Under the pieces are notes generated by a model. The model ran no database searches. It was not told where the DNA came from and saw nothing but the letters and a program-made list of their open reading frames with translations. A stretch of 64,000 bases of DNA, taken from NCBI GenBank assembly GCA_022829145.1, contig CM040746.1, positions 29,331,832 through 29,395,831 on the forward strand, read 5' to 3'. The stretch is from Albula goreensis (lineage: Eukaryota > Chordata > Actinopteri > Albuliformes > Albulidae). The position numbers and the translations under genes are program-made. Shown here piece by piece: positions 19,501 through 30,742 of this stretch (its first letter is position 1; each line of letters begins with the position of its first letter).

Positions 19501-19937
19501 ACAGGAGGCACCCAGACACACACATTTCTATTGAGGTTAGACTGACCCCTAATGCACTAAACTGGCACTAGGTTGAGGGGCAGGGGGGGCAACATGTTCA
19601 TCATATTTTGCCATATCTTAACTTTAATGTTATGATCTGTGTGTGTCTGTGAGAGAGAGAGAGAGAGCATGTATGTGTATATATATGTGTGTGTGTACAT
19701 GCACATGCGTGTGTATGTGTGTGTTATGTGTTAATACTCTTTTTATTTTGTGTACCATAGCTTTGGTGTCGTGGGTGGCTATGGGACACACTACTGGGTA
19801 GAGCACGACTTCAGACTGGTGACTCTGAGAGGGGCCGTAGCCGGGTGATTGACCTGCAGGGAGGCCAATCTCGCTCAGTGTCTCGAGGGAGCATCCATGT
19901 GGAAACCTCTTCCAGTCAATGTCTGACTGACCTGTGA
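10544..19937 (+). CDS. capn5: Calpain-5/6-type cysteine protease with C-terminal C2 domain
   Basis: Exons: 10544-10708, 12231-12362, 12500-12711, 12984-13176, 13873-14066, 15794-15871, 16025-16478, 17308-17430, 18131-18327, 19111-19229, 19399-19535, 19761-19937, in phase throughout, giving 726 residues. It is a calcium-dependent cytosolic or membrane-associated cysteine protease of the CAPN5/CAPN6 branch, which has a C2 domain instead of penta-EF hands. The catalytic triad is intact: Cys81 in GNCWMVAA, His253 in RGHAYGI and Asn285 in RMRNPWGT. Mammalian CAPN6, which has lost its cysteine, is therefore a poorer match than CAPN5. The beta-sandwich domain (about 330-580) and the C2 domain (about 603-726, [13 protein letters not shown] onward) follow. 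Exon 7 adds about 86 residues absent from human CAPN5 (640 residues). Start: first ATG of the first coding exon, matching family length. Paralog assignment (5 versus a fish-specific copy) is uncertain. Confidence 0.9.
14067..15793. other. Calpain intron 5, carrying an LTR-like insertion
   Basis: This 1.7-kb intron is the largest gap in the calpain after intron 1. Most of it can be explained by an LTR-like segment (about 14376-14998) and AT-rich flanks. An open frame over the first part (14471-14827) belongs to that repeat and is not an exon. Confidence 0.6.
14376..14998 (-). mobile_element. Solo-LTR-like segment in calpain intron 5
   Basis: Read on the minus strand, the segment has LTR layout. 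A GC-poor upstream part is followed by a TATA box (TATAAGAA, plus 14500-14507), then a transcribed-like stretch, then an ATTAAA signal (plus 14434-14439), then an end in ACA at 14376. The short sequence CCACCT occurs at 14370-14375 and again at 14996-15001. It could be a target duplication, but then the outer end is not a canonical TG, so the outer limit is uncertain. No internal gag, pol or env sequence is present. An ordinary unclassified intronic repeat is the alternative. Confidence 0.4.
19641..19731. repeat. GA and TG simple repeats in calpain intron 11
   Basis: Runs of GAGAGA and TGTGTG sit between coding exons 11 and 12 of the calpain gene. They do not interrupt coding sequence. Confidence 0.8.
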
Positions 19938-20295
19938 CTGGGTAATAGGGCAGTTACAGCTCATGTCCCATCATGCTGTCAGTGCCTCCCTTAACTGTTA
20001 TGACAGTGCCAGGATAATGAAATATTGTGAAAATACAGACCTGTGAATATATGTAATGTATAAAGGGAATTTCGAAGCATTCAGCACAGCTCAAGTACAA
20101 AAACCTGTTGTTTTTTAAAATCTCCCTCTGCTGGTCAGACAAAGATAAACAGATCAGGACTGCAGCTCGTTTTCTTAGTATGTTTCTTTTTGCACTCAGC
20201 AGCTGTGTGAAAAGATTCACCATATGTATTACTGAACTTGGCCATTCAATATTATGTATTTCATTACAGTTTATTATTATTATCATGGTAAAGGC

Positions 20296-20301
20296 AATAA
20301 A
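20296..20301 (+). terminator. Calpain gene polyadenylation signal
   Basis: AATAAA lies 359 bases after the calpain stop in an AT-rich context. It is the first canonical signal downstream. Confidence 0.6.
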
Positions 20302-21652
20302 ATCATTTTAAAATTTTATTTGAAGAATGCCCATTTTAATCTGTGAATTTCCACAATATAAACTGAATGGTAGTGTGAAGCAGTAAAGAAAAGAATGAAC
20401 ACACTACATCACAAAAATGTAAACAATTATTGTTTCTTGATATTTTAAAGTATATCTTTTGAGACATGAAAACTGACTTGCCTGTGAATCACTAATTACA
20501 CACGGTGTCAGTTTAAATAACATGGCACACCCACCTCAACAGATCCTCTGCCTTAGGTTTTTTGGACATATATACATGCCATATACCAAAGTTATGTGTC
20601 AAGGTTGAGAGATCAGATTTCAGTAATATAGTACATATTATCAGGTTGTCTGACACAGAACCATGATATTGTTATTATTCATTAAAAACAGACCTGAACA
20701 GAACCCAAGTGTCTCAAGTTTTTCAAAAAATGTCACTTTGACATCAAGCTCTTAATGAAATCACACAAGGCATCCCGCCAGTGCCTCATTCAAGCCAGTA
20801 GTACATACTCTATACTTCACCAGGTTTGTTGGACGTGGCAAGTAGGTCATAGGTTGAAATCGCTCGACTGCATTCTTTATCGTTTGCGTTACACAATATA
20901 TACATACACTTAGATCACCAGCATTCCTATAAAACAAAGAAGAATATCAATATTAGAAACAAAACAAACAACACAGATCACTCCACTACAAAAGGCCTAA
21001 GTAATGCAATTCAAACAATTACATTAGTTAGGATCCTGACCTGTTAAATAATTGTAGATCAATAAAAAACCAAATCCAACATCAATACCTTGTCTGGTCA
21101 CAAATATCCCAAAATAAATTTGACAATTAGTTCAGCATCGTATCACCTAAATAAACAAACTAGGTCACGTGATTTACAACAAGGGTCAAAAGTCCGTTTC
21201 TTGATTTGATCCATTTGGGGCCATTTGATCCGTTTGGACTCCCGATATCCAAAATGTTTCTCTCTGTAGGAGAAGAGTGTCAAGATCACCCCCTCTCCTA
21301 GAAAGAGATAGACTTTCGACCCCAGTATATCGAAGTGATGAAACTGGTTGTTTTAGTTCCATAAAGTGTGCTCCAACTGGATAATCAGTATCCTGGCGAA
21401 TTTTACTACGATGTTAAGAAATTCTGTTTGAGTTGTCTTTTTGTCTTGCCAACGTCAGCTTTACCACACGTTATTAAATAAATAACAGTTTTTGTTGTGC
21501 AAGTAATGATCCCCTTGGACGGAATCTTTTGACTTGAGTGAGGAGTCCTTTTTTACATTTACACTCAAAACAATCCTCACAATAGGCTTCAAAAATATCT
21601 ATATGGTGAATTTTATTCATTTTTTTTCTCAGTACATTATATGGAGTGGAAT

Positions 21653-21791
21653 CAGCGGCGCAGGAGAGATTTTTTTAGTTTTTAAACTTATACAATATAT
21701 TTTTTTTCTCAAAAGTTGGGGGGACGGATCGGGGTGCCCAAAAAACTGGGGTTGACTGAACCCCCACCCGAACCCCCAATCTGCGCCCATG
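21653..21791. mobile_element. Non-autonomous hAT-type MITE with 8-bp target duplication
   Basis: The element begins CAGCGGCGCAG and ends CTGCGCCCATG; the reverse complement of the end, CATGGGCGCAG, matches the start at 9 of 11 positions. It is flanked by a perfect 8-bp direct repeat AGTGGAAT at 21645-21652 and 21792-21799. CAG-type ends with an 8-bp duplication are the hallmark of the hAT superfamily. At 139 bp it has no coding capacity and would need a transposase supplied in trans. The perfect duplication suggests fairly recent insertion. The end could shift by one base because the flanking G is shared. Confidence 0.82.
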
Positions 21792-21999
21792 AGTGGAATA
21801 AAACCTGTAAAATGAAATGGCTTTCGAATACGTTCGCAATATATCCAGAATACCTGCCATCTAATGTATAAGAACACCAAATACAAATCGCGTCACTACA
21901 AAGGCTATCTCATACATCAGAGTCGCTCCGAGAAAACGTGTGGTTATGCTCCTCTCCGACTGATTCGGTCCATCAACCCAGTTCCGCTTTACACAGCAC

Positions 22000-22093
22000 A
22001 CTTGCACATGAATTACATGTTCTTCGTGTGAAAAGACAGCGTATACGTATTTTACATCTCTTTCTAACTTACGTGCGAGTACTTCCACAACAG
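22000..22093 (+). other. Candidate 5' UTR exon of the first TMEM272-like gene
   Basis: CCACAACAG followed by GTAAGATT makes a strong donor at 22094. The first coding exon of the downstream gene follows an acceptor (CCCTGCAG near 24294), so a non-coding upstream exon is expected. The start coordinate is arbitrary. This is inference only. Confidence 0.25.
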
Positions 22094-24314
22094 GTAAGAT
22101 TCGTTATTCGTATGATGCATTCCTCTTGACACATTCAAATATTTGAATTTGTGTGTGGAACGGTTTATCTACTGTCAGTTATGAACTACATGTGAAATAT
22201 ACTGGATGCAACGCTCAAAACTTACAAAACGCGTTATAATCATTATTTTTCTAATCAAATAATGTTCTTATAAATTGGTTCAATTAACGATCTTTTTGTT
22301 AGCCCACTGCACGTTCCAATTCTTCGTATACTCGCTTGTAATATGCCTACAATATTTTATATAAGTTTTGTACGATGTAAAAACATATTTAGTCAAAGTT
22401 GTGCCTTGGAAGAGGCAAGGTTGGTCTACTTTCCATTTCTTTTTATGGCTCTTAGATAGAACACACGCCGGGGTGACCGTTGTTCTTCGAATCCCTGTCC
22501 GCAATTCCCGGTTAATCCCATACTTCCATCGACAAGTACCTCGAAATTATACCATCTAGCAATAAATTAACAAACACTTAGACATTCTATATGAATGCCC
22601 AAAATATATACCATAATTGCGGTGCTGTAGCCTATGTTTTTCAGTTAGAGCATTAAATAGAATTTGTATATTCAAACAGACGGGCCAGATGATTTGTAAA
22701 TTTAAGCACTCGATTAATTTGCAAAGTGAGGAGTAGGCCCAAGGCAGATAGTCTATCCTGTAAATTTAACTCCAGCAACTTTGCACTTAAATTACATCTA
22801 ATACCTCTATTTCTGAAACAGTAGTATTCAAACAAATGGGAATTTGAATGATCTTTAACTTTTGAAACCTTTCAGGTTTCAAAATGACAATATGGTGTGT
22901 ATTAGATAGCGATACCATTCTAATTTGTACCAATTAACAGTGAAAGATCGCATTTATATTTCCCCTTTTATCTCACGATCTCAAATGGATTTGAACTGAA
23001 GTGAACTCATTTTAACAGGTATGTTTTGCATACATTTGTAGAAGCCATCCTCCTCAATCATGTTAGTTATTAGCCTAAACAAGTGGGGTCGAGAGGGAAG
23101 TAATTACTGACCCAGTTAAACTGAGGAAAGACTACATGGCCATTTTAGAAGATGCAGATTAATTACCAGTACCAGTCACCAGCCTTTTATCAGTAGTTTC
23201 CCATCCAAGTGCTAATTGTCACCTTGAAATGTCGACCTTGTGTTAGAAGCTCCTGTTTAGTGCAGCATACAGCACAAGCACAAATATGTGGCTGGCTGGC
23301 CGTCCTATGTGGCCACATGCAAGAAGGAAGGGTGTCAGTCAACAGTGTCAGTAGTGACTTTATATGTCTGCATTGATAAATTAAAATAGACAATGGGACA
23401 GGCCTAAGGGTGTGATTGGGAATTCCACATGGGGAGTAAAAATGGGAGTGGGGTTTCCTGTGGCAAACTGTGGAAGCTTTCCTTACTTGCTATGTGTGCT
23501 AAGCCAACTGCTGGTGCAGTATTGCCCATAGAAAGGGAGCCACTGTGCCACTTCAGGTCTCTCTGATTACTGGTCAAATCTACTTCTGAATGGCTGGCAT
23601 TGTAAAGAGGTTTGGTGGCATGTCAACATGCAAAGTAGAGTCATGTGTAACTGGCCTGCTGGTGTACTATCTGAGTGTTTTTTAACTGAGTAGTGAATTA
23701 TCAGTCTGTTGCGTTGTGTGTCTGCCCTACCAATACAACCCTTGTAATAAAAGGTATAGTTTCCCTTGCCTTTTCAAGTACTTTAATGTTCACTGCCAAA
23801 TCAAATGACATTACTATTTTGAAATTGTTCCAGTTAGAAAGGGGCGGTCGTGGTGCAGCATCATTTAATGCTTTTGGGAGAACCCTGCAGACACGATGCA
23901 GAAATTAACTCAGACTTCCTGTGTCTGGTTCTTTAGTCAATGTCACATGTTCTCTGCTTGGAGGCAGTGAAGTGTTTTTTTACAGCCCTTACCTTATGGG
24001 TTAATCAGAAATCATATGTTTCTTCACTTGGAAGCATACAAAATATATATATATAATTTTGAATTTTCAATGCATCAGAAATATCCACATTTACTGGTGG
24101 AAAGCAATTAAACTTAAAAAAAAAAAAAAAAAAACTTTATACCAAATATTTGCTGTTTCCTGCAATTCATTTCAGGTCATCCCTGCTGACTGAGGTATAA
24201 TGTTTTAACAGTTATAGTGTAAACCACTTATAACTGGGAACAGAAACGTCTCCACAAATCTATGGTATTCAAAAGTCTGTCTTTCTCCCTGCAGATTTGG
24301 GCCTGCTTGTTACC

Positions 24315-25666
24315 ATGGATGGCAGGACAGATCTGCTGCATAACATGCAAAACCCCCCACAAGTCAGCACACCCGTGCTAGGTACGCACCCTGCAGCATT
24401 TGCCTGAGCCAAATTATGGATATCAGCAATATGTTTGATTTAATGTAATTTAATTTCAAATGGGCTAAAAAGTTGCATGTTATTCCATAATTATGATTTC
24501 ATAAATGCAATCCATAGACACACAACACAGGTGTATTTCATGTCTTCGAATTTTCTATTGTTTCCTAACCTTAGAGACATTGTAGTACATACCCACATGT
24601 CCACTAGGGGGCCATTGTAAGTCATGTTTAAAAATGTAGGTAGGCAAGTCTGCTGGAAAGATGCCTCTGACTTCACTGTCACTCTCCACCTTGTCTCACC
24701 CTCTAGTGTGCTCCAAACTGATAATGTGTGCATTACCCATTGCTCAGATCGCTGTAGGTAAGTACTATCTTCTAAATTTTCTGTTTTTAGTAAAAACATA
24801 AAACATGGATGAACTAGTTTTTTGAAAGCTTTCCCACCCTTGGTTTCTTGAACTTACACAGGAGCAGTGTACCTGAGGGACTGCCCCCAGCAACACTACA
24901 TCCCCATCTACCTGGTGGTTTTGGGGGCCTTTGCTCTGTTGTTGGGGGTGCTGTCCTGTCTGCCTTGCACCAGAGAGCCACAGGATGGGGGCCAGAGTGC
25001 CCTTAGCACCCTGAGCAGTGTCTGGAACTCGCTGGTGTCCTTTTTCCTCTTCTGTTGGTTCATTGCTGGTAAGAATCAGTAAGAGGGGCAAGAGAGAGTG
25101 AAAGGGGTGACAGAGGTAATGGAGGAAGGGAAGAAGAGACAGTTGTCTAAGGGAGAGATGGAAGGACAGGGAGGGTGAAAGGGGATACTGAAAGGAGCAG
25201 GCTGAATGACATGTAGAGGCATAGGAGGTAGATTGAGGTTATACTGGCTGCTTAATTGAAATAGAGTTGGAACCTAATAGTGTATATTCACACATCACTT
25301 ATGCTTGTGCAAGAGAGAACCGGGGAAACATAGAGGTGATGATTTGTTCTTGCTCCACTTCCATGAAATATTACCATCAATATTACCATGAAATTCTTCA
25401 CTTAGTTTCATCTCTTAAAACACAAGTCATAAACTGCTAACCTGTTTTTTTTGTCTGCAGGAAATGTGTGGATCTATTCAATCTATCCTGCCAACTTTAA
25501 TCAGATGTCATCCAACACAACATACTGTAACAAGACCCTGTACCTGTTTGCATTCTGGACCACCACAATGGTTTACATGTTGCTTGCTCTGTGCTGCTGT
25601 GCACTCATCTGCATGTGTCTCTGTAGCAAGGCTGGGCCCCACCGGCAGTACAACAGTGATGCCTGA
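24315..25666 (+). CDS. TMEM272-like four-helix membrane protein, copy A
   Basis: Exons: 24315-24381, 24707-24757, 24862-25068, 25461-25666, all joined in phase 1, giving 176 residues. The protein has a short polar N-terminus and four hydrophobic stretches: roughly KLIMCALPIAQIAVGAVYL, IPIYLVVLGAFALLLGVL, LVSFFLFCWFIAGNVWIYSI and TLYLFAFWTTTMVYMLLALC. Family landmarks are YLRDCPQQHYIPIYLVV, FCWFIAGNVWIYSIYP and YCNKTLYLFAFW, with an NTTYC glycosylation-type site. I recognise it as the fish expansion related to transmembrane protein 272, whose function is not established; a membrane location is all that can be inferred. Start chosen at the ATG just after an acceptor. Related copies follow at 27562, 30743 and 36773. 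A paired AATAAA occurs at 25839 and 25844. Confidence 0.85.
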
Positions 25667-25838
25667 GCCAGGGAAGGGGCCTCTATCCCAGGGTCCTCAT
25701 TGTGTAGCCATGTAGTCTCTTTAACAAACTGTCTCAAAGCTTTGTGCGTCTCACTCTCACTAGGTCTTCAAAGTCCATAAACCCCACCCTCTCTAACATT
25801 CTCACTCACAAATAACCCTCCAGTGTTTTCCTAATCTC

Positions 25839-25849
25839 AATAAAATAAA
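25839..25849 (+). terminator. Overlapping polyadenylation signals of copy A
   Basis: AATAAAATAAA contains two overlapping AATAAA hexamers 173 bases after the copy A stop. Confidence 0.65.
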
Positions 25850-27561
25850 TCTCCATTCATTATTGTGCTCCAGAGTCTTCTCACCTTTGCATTCTCATCA
25901 TATTCACTACTTTTCACTCCTCCAGGGGAAGAATAATTTGTTTCTATCACATTTTTTATTTGAGAATCTGGTGGAAGAGTAGCTACAAAGTATCACATCT
26001 GTCCTTTAATTTTTTCACATATTCTCATCCGTTTCCAAAACAGCAATAAATGGCAAATATAATGTACACTTTCCAGCAGACAGGTATGCACATTCTACCC
26101 TGTAATGACCTAACCCGAGTACAAAGCAGGTTCACTGGTGACCCAGCAACCTTTGGTAAATATGAAGATAATTAGGCAAATGTAACTAGCTCTTAATCAG
26201 TTTACTGTGTTATAAAAAAATATTTCTTTTTCTCTGTGTTGTGAAAAATAAGAAAGCATATGCACTATAATGTCTGGAATATTAAGCTTATTTTAGCTAC
26301 GATTGAACGTCAGTATATGAGAAGAGTATTCTCTCATATATCTTCTTAGCCTCAAACTACTGATGCCACCAGATGGCACTATAATTTCCTGTGCTTAAGC
26401 TGAGAGCTAGTCCTTTAATCTGGCTACGCCCATGTACACTAGCATTGTTTATGCCTTGTGTAATATACGTATACCATGCTTACACTATTTCACTTCTTAA
26501 TTTCGATGTAAGGTATGACTACAAAACATCCCACAACCAGGTTTTTCAGCTTACCTTTGAAAGAAGTGGAAACAGCAAAGTGAGTTCACTTGTGTGTAAA
26601 ATATTGCCACTGCTTCTCTCCACATTACTTTTTTCCTGGTATACATGAAAAGAAAAATATTAAAAAGGCAAGGATGGTGTTAAAACTATTTTAATATATA
26701 CCAATATTTTACTTTCTGATAAAGGTGATTTAGTCTAACCTTTACTATATTCCTGAAAGCTCAAAAATGATGCCAAAGTGATGTGTGGAAATGCGATACT
26801 GAGATATATAGGCTATAGCATATATAAAAAAAATGATAAAGATATATGTCTATCTTTATCATTTTTGTTTGTGGTATCTGTATGTAGTGGATTTGGGGAG
26901 AAGGGAGGGCAGAAACATGAATGCTAATAGTCTATTTTAAGTTCTTTTACTCTGCCCCAAATAAAACACATTAAAAACAATTAATGCAGGGCTTGCCTGA
27001 CATGTTTGCTGTGTATATGCTTCTCTCAATTGATGTCTCATTATAAGTCTGAAAAACCAGAATGGAACCAGTAGTAAATACTGTTTTAGGTGTTGGTTCA
27101 GCTGGAACAGGTATTGCGCAGTCAACTTAAATTTAAGCATTCCCACATGAAAAATTCCTTTAAGAAATTAAACATTCCCTTAGACAGTGGGAAATTCTAT
27201 AAATAGTTAATAGAATAGGGTGGAGCAGAGTAGACAGTGTTTTAACACTGCTATGTCTTTGTCTGAATCAAAGAACATAAGAGGTAAAAATATTGTCAGT
27301 CTACATGGTGGTACACCACTACATTTCACAGAGACACTGATACACATACACACAAAGTCTGCACTACAGATTGCAAAAGTGTACCCCTGTCAGGGTGCTA
27401 CACTACCATGTATTCCTGTCCTGTACGCTGTGCCAGTAAATTGTATAATTTGTGGTGCTGTGCAAAGTCTTATTTAGGTTTAAGCTTGTTGAAGTGTCTT
27501 TGTTTGGGTACATTATTTCATAATGAGGTCTGAACACGTCTGATGTTCCCTTTCCTGAACT
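25850..27561. other. Intergenic region in the TMEM272-like cluster
   Basis: AT-rich, with no coding exon. It contains a perfect 16-bp-stem hairpin (26829-26866). From about 27034 onward it resembles 30186 onward, so its right end belongs to the duplicated unit. Confidence 0.6.
26829..26866. repeat. Perfect hairpin, 16-bp stem, 6-base loop
   Basis: AAAAATGATAAAGATA (26829-26844) is followed by loop TATGTC and the exact reverse complement (26851-26866). It is AU-rich if transcribed, so the fold would be weak for its length. It may be the core of a small palindromic element. Confidence 0.75.
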
Positions 27562-28045
27562 GTTTGAGGCATCATTTTTTAGGCCTCCTGCACATTGTGA
27601 CAATTACTTTAGGTAAGCAACAAATATGGAAGACCTTCATTCTCATCAGGTATTTTCATTGGTTGAGGCACTGTACTTGTCACATTGCATTGGCAAGGAT
27701 GATATATAGTTAAATTAGTGAAGTGTCAAAGAGCTGTCCCATTTCTTTTGATGAGATACAGTGCTGGGAAACAATTTTTCTCAATCTTCCAAATTTCACA
27801 TTCTGCCCATCTACCTATTTTTCTTCATGTGCTACTGATTTCTAGGGTCCCTGCACCTCCATGACTGCCCAAAACAGCAAAATATCCTCATCTACCTGGT
27901 GGTGGGTGGTGTGGTTTGCCTGCTCATATGTATACTGTCCTGCTTTAGTGGTGGCAAGCAAGATGAGGGTGTCCTGTCCTCCCTGTGCAGTGCCAAGATC
28001 CACAAGATCTACAATGCAGTGAAATGACAAGCCTGGATGGACTGA
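27034..28045 (+). repeat. Left copy of a tandem duplicated unit (TMEM272-like)
   Basis: This block aligns by eye with 30186-31245. Both open with TCATTA..AGGTCTGAAAAA-type sequence and GATGGAACCA-like words, share a CAGATTG..GTATAAT/ATCATTTG section, then an exon ending ATTACTTTAG and an exon that is near-identical over its first 100 bases. Non-coding parts are clearly more diverged than the exon. Confidence 0.6.
27562..28027 (+). pseudogene. Truncated TMEM272-like copy (splice-donor loss)
   Basis: Two exon equivalents survive: 27562-27612 (or 27583-27612 if the acceptor TTTTTTAG is used) and 27846-28027. The second reads GSLHLHDCPKQQNILIYLVV, then VGGVVCLLICILSC-type sequence, then ends at TGA 28025. 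At the point where copy B has GCAG/GTGAG this copy reads GCAG/TGAAATG, so the donor G is missing and translation runs into a stop after 61 residues of the exon. No initiator exon and no last exon (family sequence YC..TLYLF) are present before copy B begins. The second half of the exon has also diverged, losing the FCWFIAG helix. This is best read as a dead or dying duplicate; a short expressed fragment cannot be excluded. Confidence 0.78.
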
Positions 28046-30742
28046 ATTTCTTGCTCTTGTCTTTGTAATATTCATACTATACTATATTTACTGTAAAGTT
28101 CTCTTGGGTATTATAGTGTCTTCTCCACTTAACTGGGATAGCAGCACGATGTTGAATAACATGTTTGTGCAACACATTTGTGTCTAGGTGATCGGGTGTA
28201 CTTGTTTGTGGTAGAATTGCAGAACTGAAAGTCCATGTGCATGTGAGAAAGCAGAGTACATATCTTACAACAACTGCTTTAGCTCTTTTTTCCAAAGGAC
28301 CATATGAATTCATAGGAGGTATCATCATGTGAATGGAGGAATCAAAGCCATGTCACCTAAGGGAAAGAAATACACACAAAACAACAAACATATCAACATG
28401 TTCGTTTGTTAATTTGCTTTGCCAATTCTAAACATGTGTCTATTCATTTACATCTGTACCGTTATACAAATTGCCACATAACAATACACTCCTCCTAAGC
28501 GCATTCAGTGTTGTCTGAATATTCATTCTAATGACCTGCAAGTGGTCAAGAAAACATCTAAAGTGTGAACACATTACAACAGTTTCCAGACAATAATGGA
28601 TCAATTAAATACCTCCAGGGGGGATGACCCTGGAGTCAAAGGAAAGGGGAATCTGTCGTAAGAAATTTGGCTCATCCTGTTTTACAGAACCAAAAAGTCA
28701 TGAGATTACTGTGACTTCCTGTGTGAGTGTTGTGCTGGGTTCTGTGTTTCCCACTAATGACCCTCTAGGGAATGCAGGTATAACTTGGTCTGTCTTTATG
28801 TCGGTTCCCCAAGTAAAATGGTGCTTTATGGCAACCTGTTGATTGTATCAGTTTGTGTATTGATCTATGAATGAGGTCTATGTGGTGAAATAGGCCACAG
28901 GGCTATGCTATTGTTTGAGAGGCTTCTGCTTTACAGGAAAAGGGAACTGAAACATGCTGCACTACCTGCAATTTGCTGAGGGAGTCTTGCATTTCTTTAG
29001 ATGGAAAGGCCTTTTCATTGCCACAATAATTTTGAGATTTGAGACAACAAACTGTGTATTGCAAGGTTTGATGCCCTAATGAAGCATATGCTGTCCCTCA
29101 TAGCTTTTCAGTCTCAGACTTTTTCTTTTGTGGTCATTTTTTTTGAAAATGCTTTTTGCAAGTCATGTTTTCATTGTAGTCCACTGATATATTGCATTTC
29201 TCATGTCCATAGCCCTCCCCCTCTAATTTCACTTTTACAGTCGGATGGGTCATGACAGAAATGTTCTGAACCTGCCATCAGTCACACGATAGAGCTCTAA
29301 CAACTGCAAACACATTACAACAGGTAAGGACATCTGGCAATTATTTAAATTGTGATCTCTTAACAGGCAAATCATTGATCAAGATTGTAAAACAGATTTT
29401 GATGTCATCTCAGTGAGGATGTGTGATTTTGGTGAAGTTATAAGTATTAGTGTATACATTTTTAAAAACAAAAACTATCCAGCAGAAAATAGGACCATAG
29501 ACCTTATTGTTGCAAAATACATTGCAGTGAAAAGTTAAAATATTTTAAAATGTGTAACTATAGAAATCCAATTTTGTGAAAAATTTGTAGAACAGTCTAT
29601 GCTTTGTGTAGACATAAAATCTAAAATTTGTATTAACTGCAGAGGTGCTCGCTGGAAATAAAGACATGAGGATTATATTTTGGCCTTAAAGTTTCATTGA
29701 TTAAAAATATAGATTTGGTATCACACTCTAAAGACCAAGCAACAGACATATTTAATGTCTCAAACAAGTGCGTACATTAAGTACAGCTAAAAAAAAAACA
29801 TTAGGGTTTCACAACAATTGCTGTGGTGTCCTCTGCTGCCTGACCTGCATAAGGGCTGTGTCTTGGTGGCATGATAAACGTTGGCAGTCTATGCAGGGTC
29901 AGAGAAGTCAGGGCACTAGAGTCCACAGAGTTCTCAACACTCTTTTCTGCTCTTAAAATATCTAATTTAAAAATTATTTCGGTGATAGAATACTTGGTAA
30001 GAAAATTAAACCAAAGTAGAAATTTAGATCTATTCTATTTTTTTGTCCCATTTCACAGAAGTAAACAAACACACAATGTAGTACTATAATATCAGTCTCA
30101 TTGGTTCTGAACAATAAATGGGTTTATGCCTTGCCTGAAATACTCACCTTACTGTGAAATAGATGAAGAGATGATGCCAACACTTCTCTATTCATGTCAT
30201 TACAGGTCTGAAAAAACACTCAGGATGGAACCAATGCAAAATGCCTTTTATGTTTGCAGTTCAGCTGCATTAGGTATTCTTCATTCATTTGCAACTCATT
30301 TACTCATAGGAAACTCAAAAGTAACTAATTCTGTGAACACTTAGGCTTAGAGCAGGGATGTAAATAATACAGAATTTAATTAAACAGGGTTGAGGAGAGC
30401 AGTTGTTCCAGCACTGCAACATTTTTGTCAAGTGTGAACTGGGATGATGTATAAACACTCTCCTTTCAGTTACCATCGTTATGCAAAACCCAATATCACA
30501 GAAACACTGCAGATTGTAGCCATTGCTCTCTGCCCCAGCACTGCACTAGCCATTATTAGTGTCCTCCCCCCTGCTCCATACAACTGTGTATCATTTGCAG
30601 AAATACCTTGAGTTTGTCTTTTTGACTTTTCCTTTGTAAGGAATATTTTATTTGTATCATTATATTGTCCTATGCTGTCTTTCCTGTACACTGTCTTTCT
30701 CTTTACATAATACTCTTTCACAAATTTTCCCTCCCTCTTAAG
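28028..30742. other. Region between truncated copy and copy B
   Basis: No supported coding exon. A possible 5' UTR exon for copy B ends at 29323 (ACAACAG then GTAAGG), with an acceptor-like TTTTACAG at 29240. An ATG at 29245 opens only 15 codons. The segment from 30186 on is the right-hand duplicated unit. Confidence 0.5.

Larger units (their letters stand above)
20302..24314. other. Intergenic region between calpain and the TMEM272-like cluster
   Basis: No coding exon is supported. The region holds the hAT-type MITE (21653-21791), a candidate 5' UTR exon with donor CAACAG/GTAAGA at 22093/22094, and a poly(A) run near 24117-24134. The rest is AT-rich sequence without visible structure. Confidence 0.6.

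Noticed and set aside
29245..29323. First coding exon for TMEM272-like copy B
   Set aside because: The frame from its ATG reaches TAG before the good donor at 29324; it can only be a non-coding or dead exon.
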